64,000 bases of DNA from Anderseniella sp964390445 (GCA_964390445.1 CAYMJJ010000003.1:1-64000), one strand, 5' to 3'; counted from the stretch's first letter, positions 1-9,058 are shown. A program made the numbers and translations. The notes: generated from the sequence alone by a model not told the origin.

Positions 1-976
1 AGCCGTGCTGCCGCACACGGCTAAACATTTCGCCCGTGCGATCATCATGCCAAACCTGGTGCCGCCGGTAGTGACCGGCGCACAGGCGGCCAGCTATCGC
101 AACCGCATCCTGGATGCGATGCCGCCGGGCATGACGTTTGAGCCCCTGATGACGCTGTACCTTACCGAAACCACCGATCCCGATGATGTGGCGCAAGCCC
201 ATGCCGGCGGACTGGTGCGGGCGCTCAAGCTGTACCCTGCCGGTGCGACCACCAACTCCGCGTCGGGTGTGCGGGATTTCGACAAGGTGCAAGGCGTGCT
301 CGAGCGCATGGCCAGCATCGGCCTGCCGCTGTGCGTACACGGTGAAGTCACCGACGCCGACATCGACATTTTCGATCGTGAGGCAGTGTTCATCGAACGG
401 GTGCTGGACCCGATGCGCCGCCGGGTGCCGGGACTGAAGGTGGTTATGGAGCACGTCACCACCCAGGACGCAGTAGATTATGTCACGGCGGACGGCTCGG
501 GCCTTCTGGGCGCCACCATCACGACCCATCACCTGATCATCAACCGCAACCACATCCTGGCTGGCGGCATCCGGCCGCACTACTATTGCCTGCCGGTGGC
601 AAAGCGCGAGAAGCACCGGTTGGCGTTGCGGAAGGCAGCCACGAGTGGTGATGCGCGGTTCTTCCTCGGCACCGATTCAGCGCCCCACACCGATGCCAAC
701 AAGCTGTTGCCGTGCGGCTGTGCAGGGTGTTTTACCGCCACCAACACGATGAGCCTGCTGGCGCACGTGTTCGAGCAGGAGAACGCGCTTGACCGGCTGG
801 AAGGCTTTGCGTCGCGGCACGGGCCTGCGTTCTACCAGATGCCGCTCAACGCCGGCACGCTGACGCTGACGAAACAACCAGAGCCGGTAAAGTGGCCGGC
901 TTTTGTGGAAACCGCAGACGGGCCGGTGACGGTGTTCGACCCCGGCTTCGAGGTATACTGGGACGTGACGGCCTGA
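1..976 (+). CDS. pyrC: Dihydroorotase (type II, PyrC), 5' end outside window
   Basis: Catalyses reversible cyclisation of N-carbamoyl-aspartate to dihydroorotate, the third step of pyrimidine synthesis, in the cytosol. The frame is open from the first bases of the window and ends at TGA 974-976. The protein aligns along its length with the homodimeric E. coli-type enzyme: KLYPAGATTNS carries the lysine that is carbamylated to bridge the two zinc ions, VHGEVT and MEHVTT give the metal-binding histidines, and GTDSAPH the catalytic aspartate. About 27 N-terminal residues are missing, including the first HxH metal motif, so the start lies upstream of the window. It converges on pobA with 7 bases between them. 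Partial only because of the window edge; the visible part is intact. Confidence 0.95.
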   Translation, partial: AVLPHTAKHFARAIIMPNLVPPVVTGAQAASYRNRILDAMPPGMTFEPLMTLYLTETTDPDDVAQAHAGGLVRALKLYPAGATTNSASGVRDFDKVQGVLERMASIGLPLCVHGEVTDADIDIFDREAVFIERVLDPMRRRVPGLKVVMEHVTTQDAVDYVTADGSGLLGATITTHHLIINRNHILAGGIRPHYYCLPVAKREKHRLALRKAATSGDARFFLGTDSAPHTDANKLLPCGCAGCFTATNTMSLLAHVFEQENALDRLEGFASRHGPAFYQMPLNAGTLTLTKQPEPVKWPAFVETADGPVTVFDPGFEVYWDVTA

Positions 977-983
977 ACCGTCC

Positions 984-2171
984 TCATCCCTCCAGCGGCA
1001 GGCCGACGTAGTTTTCAGCGATTGAGCGCGACGCTGCTTCCGAAGAACGCAGATAGTCGAAGTCTGCCCGCTGCATGCGCTTTTCAAACGGCGAGTGATC
1101 GGGGAACTGGTGCATCAGCATCGACAGCGCCCATGAGAACCGTTCAACCTTCCAGACCCGGTCCAGCACCTTTTGCGAGTACTGCTCCAGTCCCGAGGCA
1201 TTGCCCGAGCCGTACCACTGGTCCAGCGCACGGTGCAGCAAGCGCACGTCGGCAATGGCCAGGTTCAGCCCCTTGGCCCCGGTGGGCGGCACGATGTGCG
1301 CAGCATCACCGGCCAGGAACAGGTTGCCATGGCGCATCGGTTCACACACGAACGAGCGCAGCGGTGCGATGGATTTCTCGATCGACGGTCCGCGCACCAG
1401 GGTTCTGGCGGCATCCGGGCCGATACGCACTTCAAGTTCGTCCCAGAAGCGGTCATCGGACCAGTTGGCAATGTCTTCGTCCAGCCCGCACTGCACGTAA
1501 TACCGGCTGCGGCTGGGTGAGCGCATCGAGCACAGCGCGAAGCCACGTTCATGGTTTGCGTAGACCAGTTCGCGCGCCAGCGGCGGCACATCGGCAAGGA
1601 CGCCAAGCCAGCCGAACGGGTAGACACGTTCGAAGTCACGGCGCACATCATCCGGGATGGTGCGCCGCGACACCCCATGAAACCCGTCACAGCCGGCAAT
1701 GAAGTCACAGGCGATTTCATGGGTGGTGCCAGCATGGGTATAGTGCACCCGGGGGCGTTGTCCGGTCACGTCAAGCAACTCAACGTCAGCCGCCTCGAAT
1801 ACCAGTTCACCACCACTGGCAAGGCGCGCGGCAATCATGTCGCGGGTTATTTCGGTCTGGCCATAAACCGTCACGCTCTTGCCGGTGAGATCCTTCAGCG
1901 CGATACGGTGACGGTCACCGCCGAAGGCCAGCTCGAAGCCTTCGTGCTCCAGTCCTTCCCGGTCCAGCCGGGCGGCCAGACCAGCCTCGCGCAGGGCGTT
2001 GACCGACCCATGCTCCAATACCCCGGCCCGGATTCGTCCTTCGACATGCGAGCGCGTCTGCCTCTCCAGCACGATGTTGTCGATACCGGACAGATGCAAC
2101 AGGTGCGACAGCAACAGCCCGGACGGGCCTGCGCCGATAATGGCAATCCGGGTCGAGTGTCGCGCTGTCAC
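984..2171 (-). CDS. pobA: 4-hydroxybenzoate 3-monooxygenase
   Basis: FAD- and NADPH-dependent hydroxylase that converts 4-hydroxybenzoate to protocatechuate, feeding the beta-ketoadipate pathway. It shows the class A flavoprotein monooxygenase layout: an N-terminal GAGPSG dinucleotide motif, the mid-protein DG motif (GCDGFHG), and the FAD-ribityl motif GDAAHIVPPTGAKG near residue 280. The frame extends upstream to a TTG at 2192, but the GTG at 2171 follows a clear GGAGGA ribosome site at about 8 bases and gives 395 residues, close to the family's usual 390-395, so I chose it. No pobR-like regulator or protocatechuate gene is adjacent, so its regulation cannot be read here. Confidence 0.9.
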   Translation of the reverse strand: MTARHSTRIAIIGAGPSGLLLSHLLHLSGIDNIVLERQTRSHVEGRIRAGVLEHGSVNALREAGLAARLDREGLEHEGFELAFGGDRHRIALKDLTGKSVTVYGQTEITRDMIAARLASGGELVFEAADVELLDVTGQRPRVHYTHAGTTHEIACDFIAGCDGFHGVSRRTIPDDVRRDFERVYPFGWLGVLADVPPLARELVYANHERGFALCSMRSPSRSRYYVQCGLDEDIANWSDDRFWDELEVRIGPDAARTLVRGPSIEKSIAPLRSFVCEPMRHGNLFLAGDAAHIVPPTGAKGLNLAIADVRLLHRALDQWYGSGNASGLEQYSQKVLDRVWKVERFSWALSMLMHQFPDHSPFEKRMQRADFDYLRSSEAASRSIAENYVGLPLEG

Positions 2172-2358
2172 CTTGCCTGTCCTCCGCACCAATCGATACC
2201 TGTTGTGTCAGTGCCCGGTTGCCCGGTCAACAGCCGCAGCCGTGCGGCGATGGCAGGTGTTGCACCTTGTGATCAAAGCCGCTAGCAACCGCCACAGACC
2301 GGCCAGCCTGCGGTGCACCCTGCCTGCAGGCCTGCCCGCACGAGGGGAACCACCCGTT

Positions 2359-3531
2359 TTGCGACTGCTTTTCGTATCCCACTGCTTCCCCATGAAAGAC
2401 CAGCCGATGAGCAAGATCGGCGGGATGCAACGCGTCGGCATCGACATGCTGGAAAACCTCAGGGCGCAAGACGGTGTTACCGTGAGCGAGCTGTTGCTGC
2501 GCACGCCTGCAGGACAGGAGAAGTGGCACCTGATACAGTTCCTGGCGCGCAGCTACGTGGAGATCACTCGGCGCATGCGGGCTGGCGATATCGACGTGGT
2601 GATGTTTTCGGCCATGCCGTCGGCGGTGCTTGCTGCGGTGCTTGCAGGGCCTGCACAGCGGGCCGGTGTTGCCCTCGTCGCGATCTCGCATGGTCACGAC
2701 GTGATTGCGAACTTTGCGCCCTACCAGTGGCTGGTGCGGCGCGTCATGCACCGGCTGGACGCCATGCTGCCGGTGAGCCTGTCGACGGGTACCCACTGCG
2801 TGTCGCGCGGATTGCCAAGCGAACGCCTGCTTGTCACCCCCAACGGCATCGATCCCGACCGGTTCGGCAGTTCGATGCCGCCGGTCATGATAACCCGCAA
2901 GGCCCGGCGCGCGCTGCTTGAACAACGCTTTCCAACACTTGCCGCCGCCACCAGGCCGGGTGACCTGCTGCTGTGCTCGGTTGGACGCCAGGTGAAGCGC
3001 AAGGGCCATGAGTGGTTCGTTCGCCACGTCATGCCAAAGCTGCCAGCCACGGTTCACCTGGTCCTGGGCGGCACCGGGCCAGAGGCAGACGCCATTGCCC
3101 GCGCTGCGGCAAGCACCGGCGTTGCCGGCCGGGTGCATGCCCTCGGCATGGTAGATGAAGCCGACCTCGCTGCACTTTATTCATCGTGCGACCTGTTCGT
3201 GATGCCGAACGTGCGCGTGCCTGGCGACATCGAGGGATTTGGCGTGGTTATGCTGGAGGCAGGCTTGTGCGCCATGCCGTCAATCGCTGCGCGCATCGAA
3301 GGGATTTCCGACGTCATCACCGATGGCCGAAACGGGTTCGGCGTTGCCACGCAGGATACACAGGCCTTTGTCGACGTGATCAGCCAGTTCGTTGGCCAGC
3401 CCACGCGGCTGGATGCGCTCAGTGCCTCGGCGCGGGCCCATACGCTGGCCACGTTCACCTGGTCGGGCATTGCAGGCCGCGTTGTCGACACCGTGCGTCA
3501 GGTCGTGGACCGCAAGCGCCGCAGCCAGTGA
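2359..3531 (+). CDS. Glycosyltransferase family 4 (GT-B fold)
   Basis: Predicted retaining glycosyltransferase of 390 residues. The N-terminus (LRLLFVSHCFPM, then KIGGMQRVG) is the acceptor-domain start typical of GT4 enzymes. The C-terminal half has the donor-site pattern VGRQVKRKG, GTGPE and DIEGFGVVMLEA, where the EGFG glutamate contacts the nucleotide sugar. The frame is open far upstream, but that part is low-complexity and lies opposite pobA; a TTG at 2359 preceded by GAGGGGAA at about 10 bases is the most credible start. It converges with the GT2 gene (5 bases apart). The acceptor is unknown: a role in the neighbouring pigment cluster or in exopolysaccharide synthesis are both possible. 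Confidence 0.8.
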   Translation: MRLLFVSHCFPMKDQPMSKIGGMQRVGIDMLENLRAQDGVTVSELLLRTPAGQEKWHLIQFLARSYVEITRRMRAGDIDVVMFSAMPSAVLAAVLAGPAQRAGVALVAISHGHDVIANFAPYQWLVRRVMHRLDAMLPVSLSTGTHCVSRGLPSERLLVTPNGIDPDRFGSSMPPVMITRKARRALLEQRFPTLAAATRPGDLLLCSVGRQVKRKGHEWFVRHVMPKLPATVHLVLGGTGPEADAIARAAASTGVAGRVHALGMVDEADLAALYSSCDLFVMPNVRVPGDIEGFGVVMLEAGLCAMPSIAARIEGISDVITDGRNGFGVATQDTQAFVDVISQFVGQPTRLDALSASARAHTLATFTWSGIAGRVVDTVRQVVDRKRRSQ

Positions 3532-3536
3532 CGGCC

Positions 3537-4664
3537 TTAACCGACGGGGCGGTCTTTCCATTGGACACGGCGGCCTGAACGCCAGCGCACAAAGGCCAGC
3601 CACTGTATCGCAACCAGCGCCAGAACGCCGAGCGGATGCAGTGCTGCGCCCAGCAGCGACAAGCGGAACCGCAGCGCCATGATGAAGCGTATCAGCCAGG
3701 GCAGCGCGGCAGAGACAGCAGCCAGCGTCAAAACCGGACCGGTGATGCCGGCCAGCCAGACCGAGACAAACAGCACCACCGGAATCACGTGACCACCCAG
3801 CAGCAGGATGGTCCACACCGGCAGGCCGACCGGCGTCGCCATGCCTTCATGGGCATTCTTCAGCAAACCGTTGAGCACTTGCGGGCCGTTTTCATACATG
3901 CGGGTTGCGGCAATGCCGGTGATGTCGACCAGGTCGGTGCGATGGCCAGCCGCCCTGAAGTGTCGCGGGATCATCACCCCGTCATGTACCGAGGTGCGAA
4001 TGCGCTCATGCCCGCCGGCATCGAAATAGGCTGTCTTGTCGACCGCAATGAGCTGTCCGCAGGCGGTGGCGAAGGCCGGCATGTTGGTGAACCGGACACC
4101 GGGAAACGGCAGGTACCCCAGCAGCACCGTATGGATCAGCGGGATCAGCAGCTTCTCCCAGAAACTGCCGGTGATCTGGCGCGGGAACCCTGACAGCAAT
4201 TTCAGGTCCGGCCGCCTGGCAAACTCCGCCGCCAGCCGCTGCACCGCGTCGGGGGTCAAGGTCACGTCGGCGTCGAGGAACACCATCAGGTCGTGGCGGG
4301 CCTGCGTTGCCAGGAACTGGCAGGCGTGGTTCTTGCCCATCCAGCCTTCCGGCAGTGGCGGCGTAGTCACAAGACGAAGCCGCGGGTCTGTATTGGCAAA
4401 GCGCTGCACGATGCCTGCTGTGCCGTCGGTTGAGCTGTCATCGGCAACGATGACCTCGAACTCCACGCCGGTGGAGGCCAGCACCCCTTCAAGCACAGGG
4501 GTGATCCGGGCCTCTTCGTTGCGCGCCGGTATCAGCACGGAAACGCGCGGCAGCGTGGTTCCGGCGCTGCGCCGGATCGGCAGGTAGAGCGCCAGGTTGA
4601 TGGTCCCCAGCACCGGGGTCACCATGGCGATCACGCAAATAATCTGGGCGAAGAGCAGCAGCAT
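3537..4664 (-). CDS. CrtQ-like GT2 glycosyltransferase (carotenoid-acid type)
   Basis: Membrane-associated family 2 glycosyltransferase of 375 residues, the same length as staphylococcal CrtQ (4,4'-diaponeurosporenoate glycosyltransferase). Visible features: an N-terminal hydrophobic helix, the nucleotide-binding segment SVLIPARNEEARI, DDSSTDGT, the segment EGWMGKNHAC (CrtQ has a similar GKWYGKSHAC), the metal-binding FLDADV, then AGGHERIR, RMYENG and a C-terminal group of hydrophobic segments. The start codon directly abuts the stop of the upstream acyltransferase (TAG then ATG, no gap), so the two are translationally coupled. Likely role: adding a sugar to a carotenoid carboxylate; the substrate is inferred from the neighbours, not proven. 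Other polyprenoid or hopanoid acceptors cannot be excluded. Confidence 0.75.
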   Translation of the reverse strand: MLLLFAQIICVIAMVTPVLGTINLALYLPIRRSAGTTLPRVSVLIPARNEEARITPVLEGVLASTGVEFEVIVADDSSTDGTAGIVQRFANTDPRLRLVTTPPLPEGWMGKNHACQFLATQARHDLMVFLDADVTLTPDAVQRLAAEFARRPDLKLLSGFPRQITGSFWEKLLIPLIHTVLLGYLPFPGVRFTNMPAFATACGQLIAVDKTAYFDAGGHERIRTSVHDGVMIPRHFRAAGHRTDLVDITGIAATRMYENGPQVLNGLLKNAHEGMATPVGLPVWTILLLGGHVIPVVLFVSVWLAGITGPVLTLAAVSAALPWLIRFIMALRFRLSLLGAALHPLGVLALVAIQWLAFVRWRSGRRVQWKDRPVG

Positions 4665-5513
4665 CTACTTGTTGGTCCCGGCTGTGCGCTTGTCATTGCC
4701 ATGCGCTGAATCAAAGCGTTCTCCACGCACCATCGCTTTCACATAGCGCCAGCCGTCATAGATGTAGTTGGTGCCGGTGGTGCCGTCGATGAAGGTCGCA
4801 AACAGGTCAGGGTCGCGCGCCATGGCGGCGGCGGCAAGCTCGTCCTGCAGCTGCGCCAGCACGCCTTCGAGACGCGCGTTCCAGCCGTCATTGTCCAGCT
4901 CGATGCCGGCGGTGTCGATCGGCTCGCCGAAATGCACCAGGGCCTCGGGGCGGGACTCGTTCCAGAACACCAGCTCTATGGCAAACGGCTGCAGCACGGC
5001 ATTGCAGTTGCGCGCAAGATGGGCGATGCCGGACTGGAATTTTGGCGGCCGGACCCGCACGTCGGCGAACTCGCCTTGCGGGGTCAGCCAAAGAGCGGTT
5101 CCCTTGCGCGCCAGCAAGCCGCGCGACACCTGCAGGAACCGGGCTGCGCCGCGGGCGGACCCTTTTTCGACGCCGAAGATGCCGATCTTCTTCATGAAGC
5201 CGTACTTCTTCAGCGCATCGGCGTCCATCGGGCCATAGGCCACGTGACGCGGAAACAGCCGGCGGGACAGAACCAGGAAGAACAGCGGATCATACCAGCT
5301 GCAATGGTTGGCAAACCCAATCACTGGCCTGTCGGGGTCGATTGCTTCCGGCAGCTTGCCAAGCACCCGCACCGCGCTGAACCGCTTGGCCATCAGGCGC
5401 TCGCAGTACAACTCAAACACCCGCGAGATGCGCGGCGAAAAAGCGGTGATGACATCATCTGCGGCCTTGATGTCGCGCTCGTTCACGGATGGTTTTTCAG
5501 GCCACTGCGTCAA
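4665..5513 (-). CDS. PlsC-like 1-acyl-glycerol-phosphate-type acyltransferase
   Basis: Predicted acyl transferase of 282 residues in the lysophosphatidic-acid acyltransferase superfamily. It has the catalytic NHCSWYD (NHx4D) block near residue 70 and the downstream PQGEFAD block, a variant of the usual EGT motif. It lies between a carotenoid-type desaturase and a CrtQ-like glycosyltransferase. The frame begins with TTG at 5513 and overlaps the desaturase stop by four bases (TTGA), with AGGA about 10 bases upstream. I infer that it acylates the sugar of a glycosylated pigment, analogous in role but not related in sequence to staphylococcal CrtO. An ordinary phospholipid acyltransferase is the alternative, but the tight coupling argues against that. 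Confidence 0.75.
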   Translation of the reverse strand: MTQWPEKPSVNERDIKAADDVITAFSPRISRVFELYCERLMAKRFSAVRVLGKLPEAIDPDRPVIGFANHCSWYDPLFFLVLSRRLFPRHVAYGPMDADALKKYGFMKKIGIFGVEKGSARGAARFLQVSRGLLARKGTALWLTPQGEFADVRVRPPKFQSGIAHLARNCNAVLQPFAIELVFWNESRPEALVHFGEPIDTAGIELDNDGWNARLEGVLAQLQDELAAAAMARDPDLFATFIDGTTGTNYIYDGWRYVKAMVRGERFDSAHGNDKRTAGTNK

Positions 5514-7000
5514 ATGCCGATATCCTGGTTCAGCAGTTCGCTGGTTATGCGCGCCGATTCAAAGATCACCGGCAAGCCGGAACCGGGGTGCGTGCCACCG
5601 CCAACGAGATAGACCCGCTCCAGGTCCTCATAACGGTTCTTGGGACGGAAGCACAGCATCTGGTTGAGCGTGTGGCTCATGTTGAAGGTCGCGCCCTTGT
5701 AGATGTGCATGTCGGCTTCCCAGTCGTCCGGCGTGACCATCTTCTCGTAACGGATGCGCGAGCGAATGTCGGGGATGCCCATCAGGGACAGCCGGTCGAG
5801 CGTCTTTTCGCGGAAGCCAGCGGCTTCCTTCTTCCAGTCGATGTTGGCGGTGCGATGCGGCACCGGCACCAGCACGTAAAGCGTGCAATGGCCTTCAGGC
5901 GCCAGCGTCTCGTCGGTTATGCAGCCGTTCTGCACATAGAACGACGGTGACGTGGGCATCACCATCTTCGTCTGGATCTCGTCAATATTGCCGTTGAAGT
6001 CTTCCGACAAGAGAATGGAGTGGTGCGGCACGTTGTCGAGCTTGCCCTCGAGGCCAAGGTACAACATGAACGTCGAGCAGGAGAACTCCTGCTTGGCGAT
6101 CTTACGGTCGTTCCATTTCTTGCGCATCTCGTTGGGCACAAGCTTGGGCAGCACATGGGCAAAGTCGGCGTTCATCACCAGACCATCAAGCTCGTAGGTG
6201 CCCTTGTTGGTGGTGACGGCGGTAGCGCGCTTGCCATCGAATGCGATCTTGGTGACTTCTTCTTCGAGCCGCAGGTCGACGCCCATGTCGACAGCCAGCT
6301 CGCCCATGCGCTGCATGACCGCGGTGCAACCGCCAACCGGGTGCCAGATGCCGTACTCGTGTTCGAGGAACGCCAGGATGGTGAACAGCGACGGGCACTT
6401 GAATGGCGACATGCCAAGGTACTTGGCCTGGAACGAAAACGCCCGGCGGACGCGCGGGTCCTTGAAGTAGCGCTCGAGATCCTTTTCCAGCGAACGCTGC
6501 GGATTGATGTTGGGCAACGCCTTGAGCACATCGGGGCGGAAGAAATCGGCCATCGACATAAAAGGGTTTTCCAGCACGGTGCGGAATTTCTCGAGCTTCT
6601 TGCGGTTGTCCTTCATGTAGCGTTCGAGGTTGTTGGCATCGGCAGGCGACAGCTTGGCGATTTCGGCCTTCATGGCTTCTTCGCCGCTGACCACGTCCAG
6701 ATGCCCGCCAGCCTCGTGTATCACGCGATACATCGGCTCGACCCGCTTGATCGGCACCTCGCGCCACAGGTCGTAGCCGCAATAGGTGAAAATCTCCGAC
6801 AGGATGCGCGGATACAGGAAGAACGTCGGGCCGATATCAAAGGTAAAGCCGTCTTCCTTGATCGAGCCGGTACGGCCGCCAACGCGCGACTGGCGTTCGA
6901 TCAGGGTTACGTCATAGCCACGACGCCGGAGAATCATGGCAGTTGCCAGTCCGCCGGGCCCGGCGCCGACAATTACGATACGCGGTGTTGTTGGTTTCAT
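5510..7000 (-). CDS. CrtI/CrtN-family carotenoid desaturase/oxidase
   Basis: FAD-dependent desaturase of 496 residues in the phytoene/diapophytoene desaturase family. The N-terminus carries the Rossmann motif IVGAGPGGLATA and the conserved GGRTG and FDIGPTFFLYP. The C-terminus carries the family signature VGGGTHPGSGLPVIFESAR. The start is the ATG at 7000; sequence upstream of it in frame is not desaturase-like. It is the first gene of a three-gene minus-strand operon with an acyltransferase and a CrtQ-like glycosyltransferase. The FESAR ending rather than IGSA is, from memory, typical of the C30 (squalene-route) desaturases of methylobacteria. Whether it acts as CrtN, CrtP or CrtI cannot be decided from sequence alone, and no phytoene or squalene synthase lies in the window. 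Confidence 0.85.
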   Translation of the reverse strand: MKPTTPRIVIVGAGPGGLATAMILRRRGYDVTLIERQSRVGGRTGSIKEDGFTFDIGPTFFLYPRILSEIFTYCGYDLWREVPIKRVEPMYRVIHEAGGHLDVVSGEEAMKAEIAKLSPADANNLERYMKDNRKKLEKFRTVLENPFMSMADFFRPDVLKALPNINPQRSLEKDLERYFKDPRVRRAFSFQAKYLGMSPFKCPSLFTILAFLEHEYGIWHPVGGCTAVMQRMGELAVDMGVDLRLEEEVTKIAFDGKRATAVTTNKGTYELDGLVMNADFAHVLPKLVPNEMRKKWNDRKIAKQEFSCSTFMLYLGLEGKLDNVPHHSILLSEDFNGNIDEIQTKMVMPTSPSFYVQNGCITDETLAPEGHCTLYVLVPVPHRTANIDWKKEAAGFREKTLDRLSLMGIPDIRSRIRYEKMVTPDDWEADMHIYKGATFNMSHTLNQMLCFRPKNRYEDLERVYLVGGGTHPGSGLPVIFESARITSELLNQDIGI

Positions 7001-7309
7001 GCTGATCAAGCTGGTCCCAAAATCGAGTACGAAAATGCAAAAGAAAACAGGCCCGGCCGCGTTCCGGCTGATGCCCCCCAATGTCTTCATGCGGTCGTTA
7101 TAAAGTGTGCTCGCACATTGAAAAGCCCCGACACCTATGACCATTTGCCGCTCATGCCAAACCCGGTCGCAAAAACCCGGCCAGGTTTTGCACAGGCCGT
7201 CTGGCGGCTTTTCTTTTGGCCGCAAACCGGCTAGTTCTGAACACGGTCCGCGCCCGCGGCAAACATGATACGGCGCCTGCCAAGCAGGCTGCAGGGGCCA
7301 TTCTTCCAT
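7001..7309. other. Divergent intergenic region between pigment operon and ABC exporter
   Basis: This 309-base stretch holds no convincing gene. It must carry the promoter of the desaturase operon (minus strand) and of the ABC exporter (plus strand). It contains a perfect short palindrome at 7106-7117 next to an AT-rich TATAAC-like hexamer on the minus strand, and a bulged inverted repeat at 7169-7191 (GCAAAAACC ... GGTTTTGC). No TGT-N12-ACA site of the PpsR/CrtJ type was seen. Confidence 0.6.
7106..7117 (-). promoter_or_regulatory. Palindromic candidate operator upstream of desaturase operon
   Basis: TGTGCTCGCACA has perfect 5-base arms. Read on the minus strand it is followed at once by CTTTATAACG, a possible -10 element, so it would sit in the promoter spacer of the pigment operon. 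The binding protein is unknown. Confidence 0.35.
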
Positions 7310-8227
7310 ATGCCGGTCATTTCGGTCACAGATCTCAGGAAAACCTACACCGGCAGAACTGCGGTGGACGGTATATCGTTTTCGGTCCGCAAGGGGGAAA
7401 CTTTTGCGCTGCTAGGCCCGAACGGTGCAGGCAAGACATCGACCATCGAAATCCTCGAAGGCTATCGCAAGGCCGATGGCGGCACGGTGAAAGTGCTGGG
7501 GCTTGATCCTCAGGCCGACCGGATGCAGCTCAAGCTGCGCACCGGGCTGGTACTGCAGAGCACGGCGCTTGAACCCGAACTGACTGTGCTTGAGACGATC
7601 AGCGCGTTTGCACGTCTTTACCCGAACCCTGCAAACATCGGCAACGTACTGACCTCGGTCAACCTGAACCACATGCAGGACAAACGCGTGGGTGCGCTGT
7701 CCGGCGGCCAGAAGCGGCGGCTGGAGATTGCACTTGGCATCATCGGCCAGCCGGAACTGCTGTTCCTCGATGAACCCACCACCGGGCTCGACCCGGCGGC
7801 CCGGCGCAAGATCTGGGCGCTGGTACGCCAGCTCAATACAGACGGCTGCACCATCCTGCTGTCGTCGCACTACATGGACGAAGTGCAGGCGCTGGCAGAC
7901 CGCATGGCGATCCTGGTCAACGGCCGCATCGCGACCGAAGGCCGGCCAGACGAACTGCAGGCTTTGCACGCCTCTCATGTCACCATCCGGTTTGACGTCC
8001 AGTCGCGACCGCTCCCGGAGCTTCCATCAAACATGGGCTCGCGGCTGCACATCGAACACGGCATGGCGTCCCTGCACACCCAGGACCCGGTGCAAGCCCT
8101 GAATGAACTGACCGGCTGGGCGCTGCAACATGGCCTCGACCTGCCTGCGCTTACCGTATCGCGGCAGAGCCTCGAAGACATCTACCTCAAGCTGGCCGGC
8201 GAAGCGGCGGCAGGAGACCCCTCATGA
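7310..8227 (+). CDS. ABC transporter ATP-binding protein (DrrA/NodI/CcmA type)
   Basis: ATPase subunit of an ABC-2 exporter, 305 residues. Walker A is GPNGAGKT, the signature is LSGGQKRRLE, Walker B LLFLDEPTTGLD and the switch histidine lies in SSHYMDE. The C-terminal 80 residues follow the pattern of DrrA-like proteins. I start it at ATG 7310 (MPVISVTDL) because the alternative ATG at 7265 adds 15 residues outside the family pattern. The stop overlaps the permease start by four bases (ATGA). It is divergent from the carotenoid-type operon, so export or membrane placement of that product is a tempting but unproven role; drug or lipid export is the default call. Confidence 0.9.
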   Translation: MPVISVTDLRKTYTGRTAVDGISFSVRKGETFALLGPNGAGKTSTIEILEGYRKADGGTVKVLGLDPQADRMQLKLRTGLVLQSTALEPELTVLETISAFARLYPNPANIGNVLTSVNLNHMQDKRVGALSGGQKRRLEIALGIIGQPELLFLDEPTTGLDPAARRKIWALVRQLNTDGCTILLSSHYMDEVQALADRMAILVNGRIATEGRPDELQALHASHVTIRFDVQSRPLPELPSNMGSRLHIEHGMASLHTQDPVQALNELTGWALQHGLDLPALTVSRQSLEDIYLKLAGEAAAGDPS

Positions 8228-9018
8228 TGCTGGTGCAGGAATCCATCCACCAGCTGCGGTTGTTTGCGCGCAGGCCCGTGGCCATGTTCTTCGTCATCGT
8301 GATGCCGCTGATCCTGCTCATCGTGCTGACCCAGCTATTCGGCAATGAACGCATCGAGGGGCTTGGGCTCAACACCGCCCAGTTCTACACACCTGCACTT
8401 GCAGTGTTCGGAGTGGTGATGGCCTGCTACACCTATCTGGCGGTCTCAACCGCAACTGCGCGCGATCTTGGCATTCTCAAGCGGGTGCGCGGCACACCCA
8501 TGCCGCCATCAGTCTACATTTGCGCCCGCATCGTTGCGGTATCGGTGATTGCGTTTGCCTCGCTGATACTTGTCATTGCCACCGGTGCGCTGGTGTTCGG
8601 TGTCGAGATCATCTGGGAGCGGGTTCCAGCAGCGCTGATGGTTGCGATTATCGGTGCGCTGTGCTTTGCGGCCCTGGGCATGATGATTACCGCGCTGTTC
8701 CGGTCGGCTGAAACCGTGCAGGCCGCGACCAGCGCCACCATCATGCCGCTGGCCTTCATCTCCGACATTTTCGTCAGGCCAAACTCCGAAAGCTCGGAGT
8801 GGATTCCGGTGATCGGCAACCTGTTTCCGCTCAGGCATTTCTCGCTGGCGTTCCAGCATGCCTTCGACCACGCCTACGAAGGAGCGGGCTTCGGCCTGCC
8901 GGATACCGAAGGCGTGGTTTTCTCCATCCTGCCCCACGTTGGCGTAATGGCCCTGTGGGGCATAGCGGCTGCGCTGATCGCTGCACGCTTCTTCAACTGG
9001 GAAACCCGCGCTGCATGA
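8224..9018 (+). CDS. ABC-2 type transporter permease (DrrB-like)
   Basis: Membrane subunit of the exporter, 264 residues, with about six hydrophobic segments: one after the N-terminal HQLRLFARRPVA stretch, then four in the middle, and the last near the C-terminus. The segment STATARDLGILKRVRGTPMP is the typical cytoplasmic loop of ABC-2 permeases, and NLFPLRHFS before the last helix is also typical. It is translationally coupled to the ATPase gene through an ATGA overlap. A single permease with a single ATPase suggests a 2+2 assembly in the inner membrane. Confidence 0.88.
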   Translation: MMLVQESIHQLRLFARRPVAMFFVIVMPLILLIVLTQLFGNERIEGLGLNTAQFYTPALAVFGVVMACYTYLAVSTATARDLGILKRVRGTPMPPSVYICARIVAVSVIAFASLILVIATGALVFGVEIIWERVPAALMVAIIGALCFAALGMMITALFRSAETVQAATSATIMPLAFISDIFVRPNSESSEWIPVIGNLFPLRHFSLAFQHAFDHAYEGAGFGLPDTEGVVFSILPHVGVMALWGIAAALIAARFFNWETRAA

Positions 9019-9058
9019 CAGTGGAGCGGCTGCCCAAGCGGCGCTATACTCCTGCCCA

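Noticed and set aside
6020..7234. Open frame of 404 codons opposite the desaturase gene
   Set aside because: No protein family features; the minus-strand desaturase in this place is clear.
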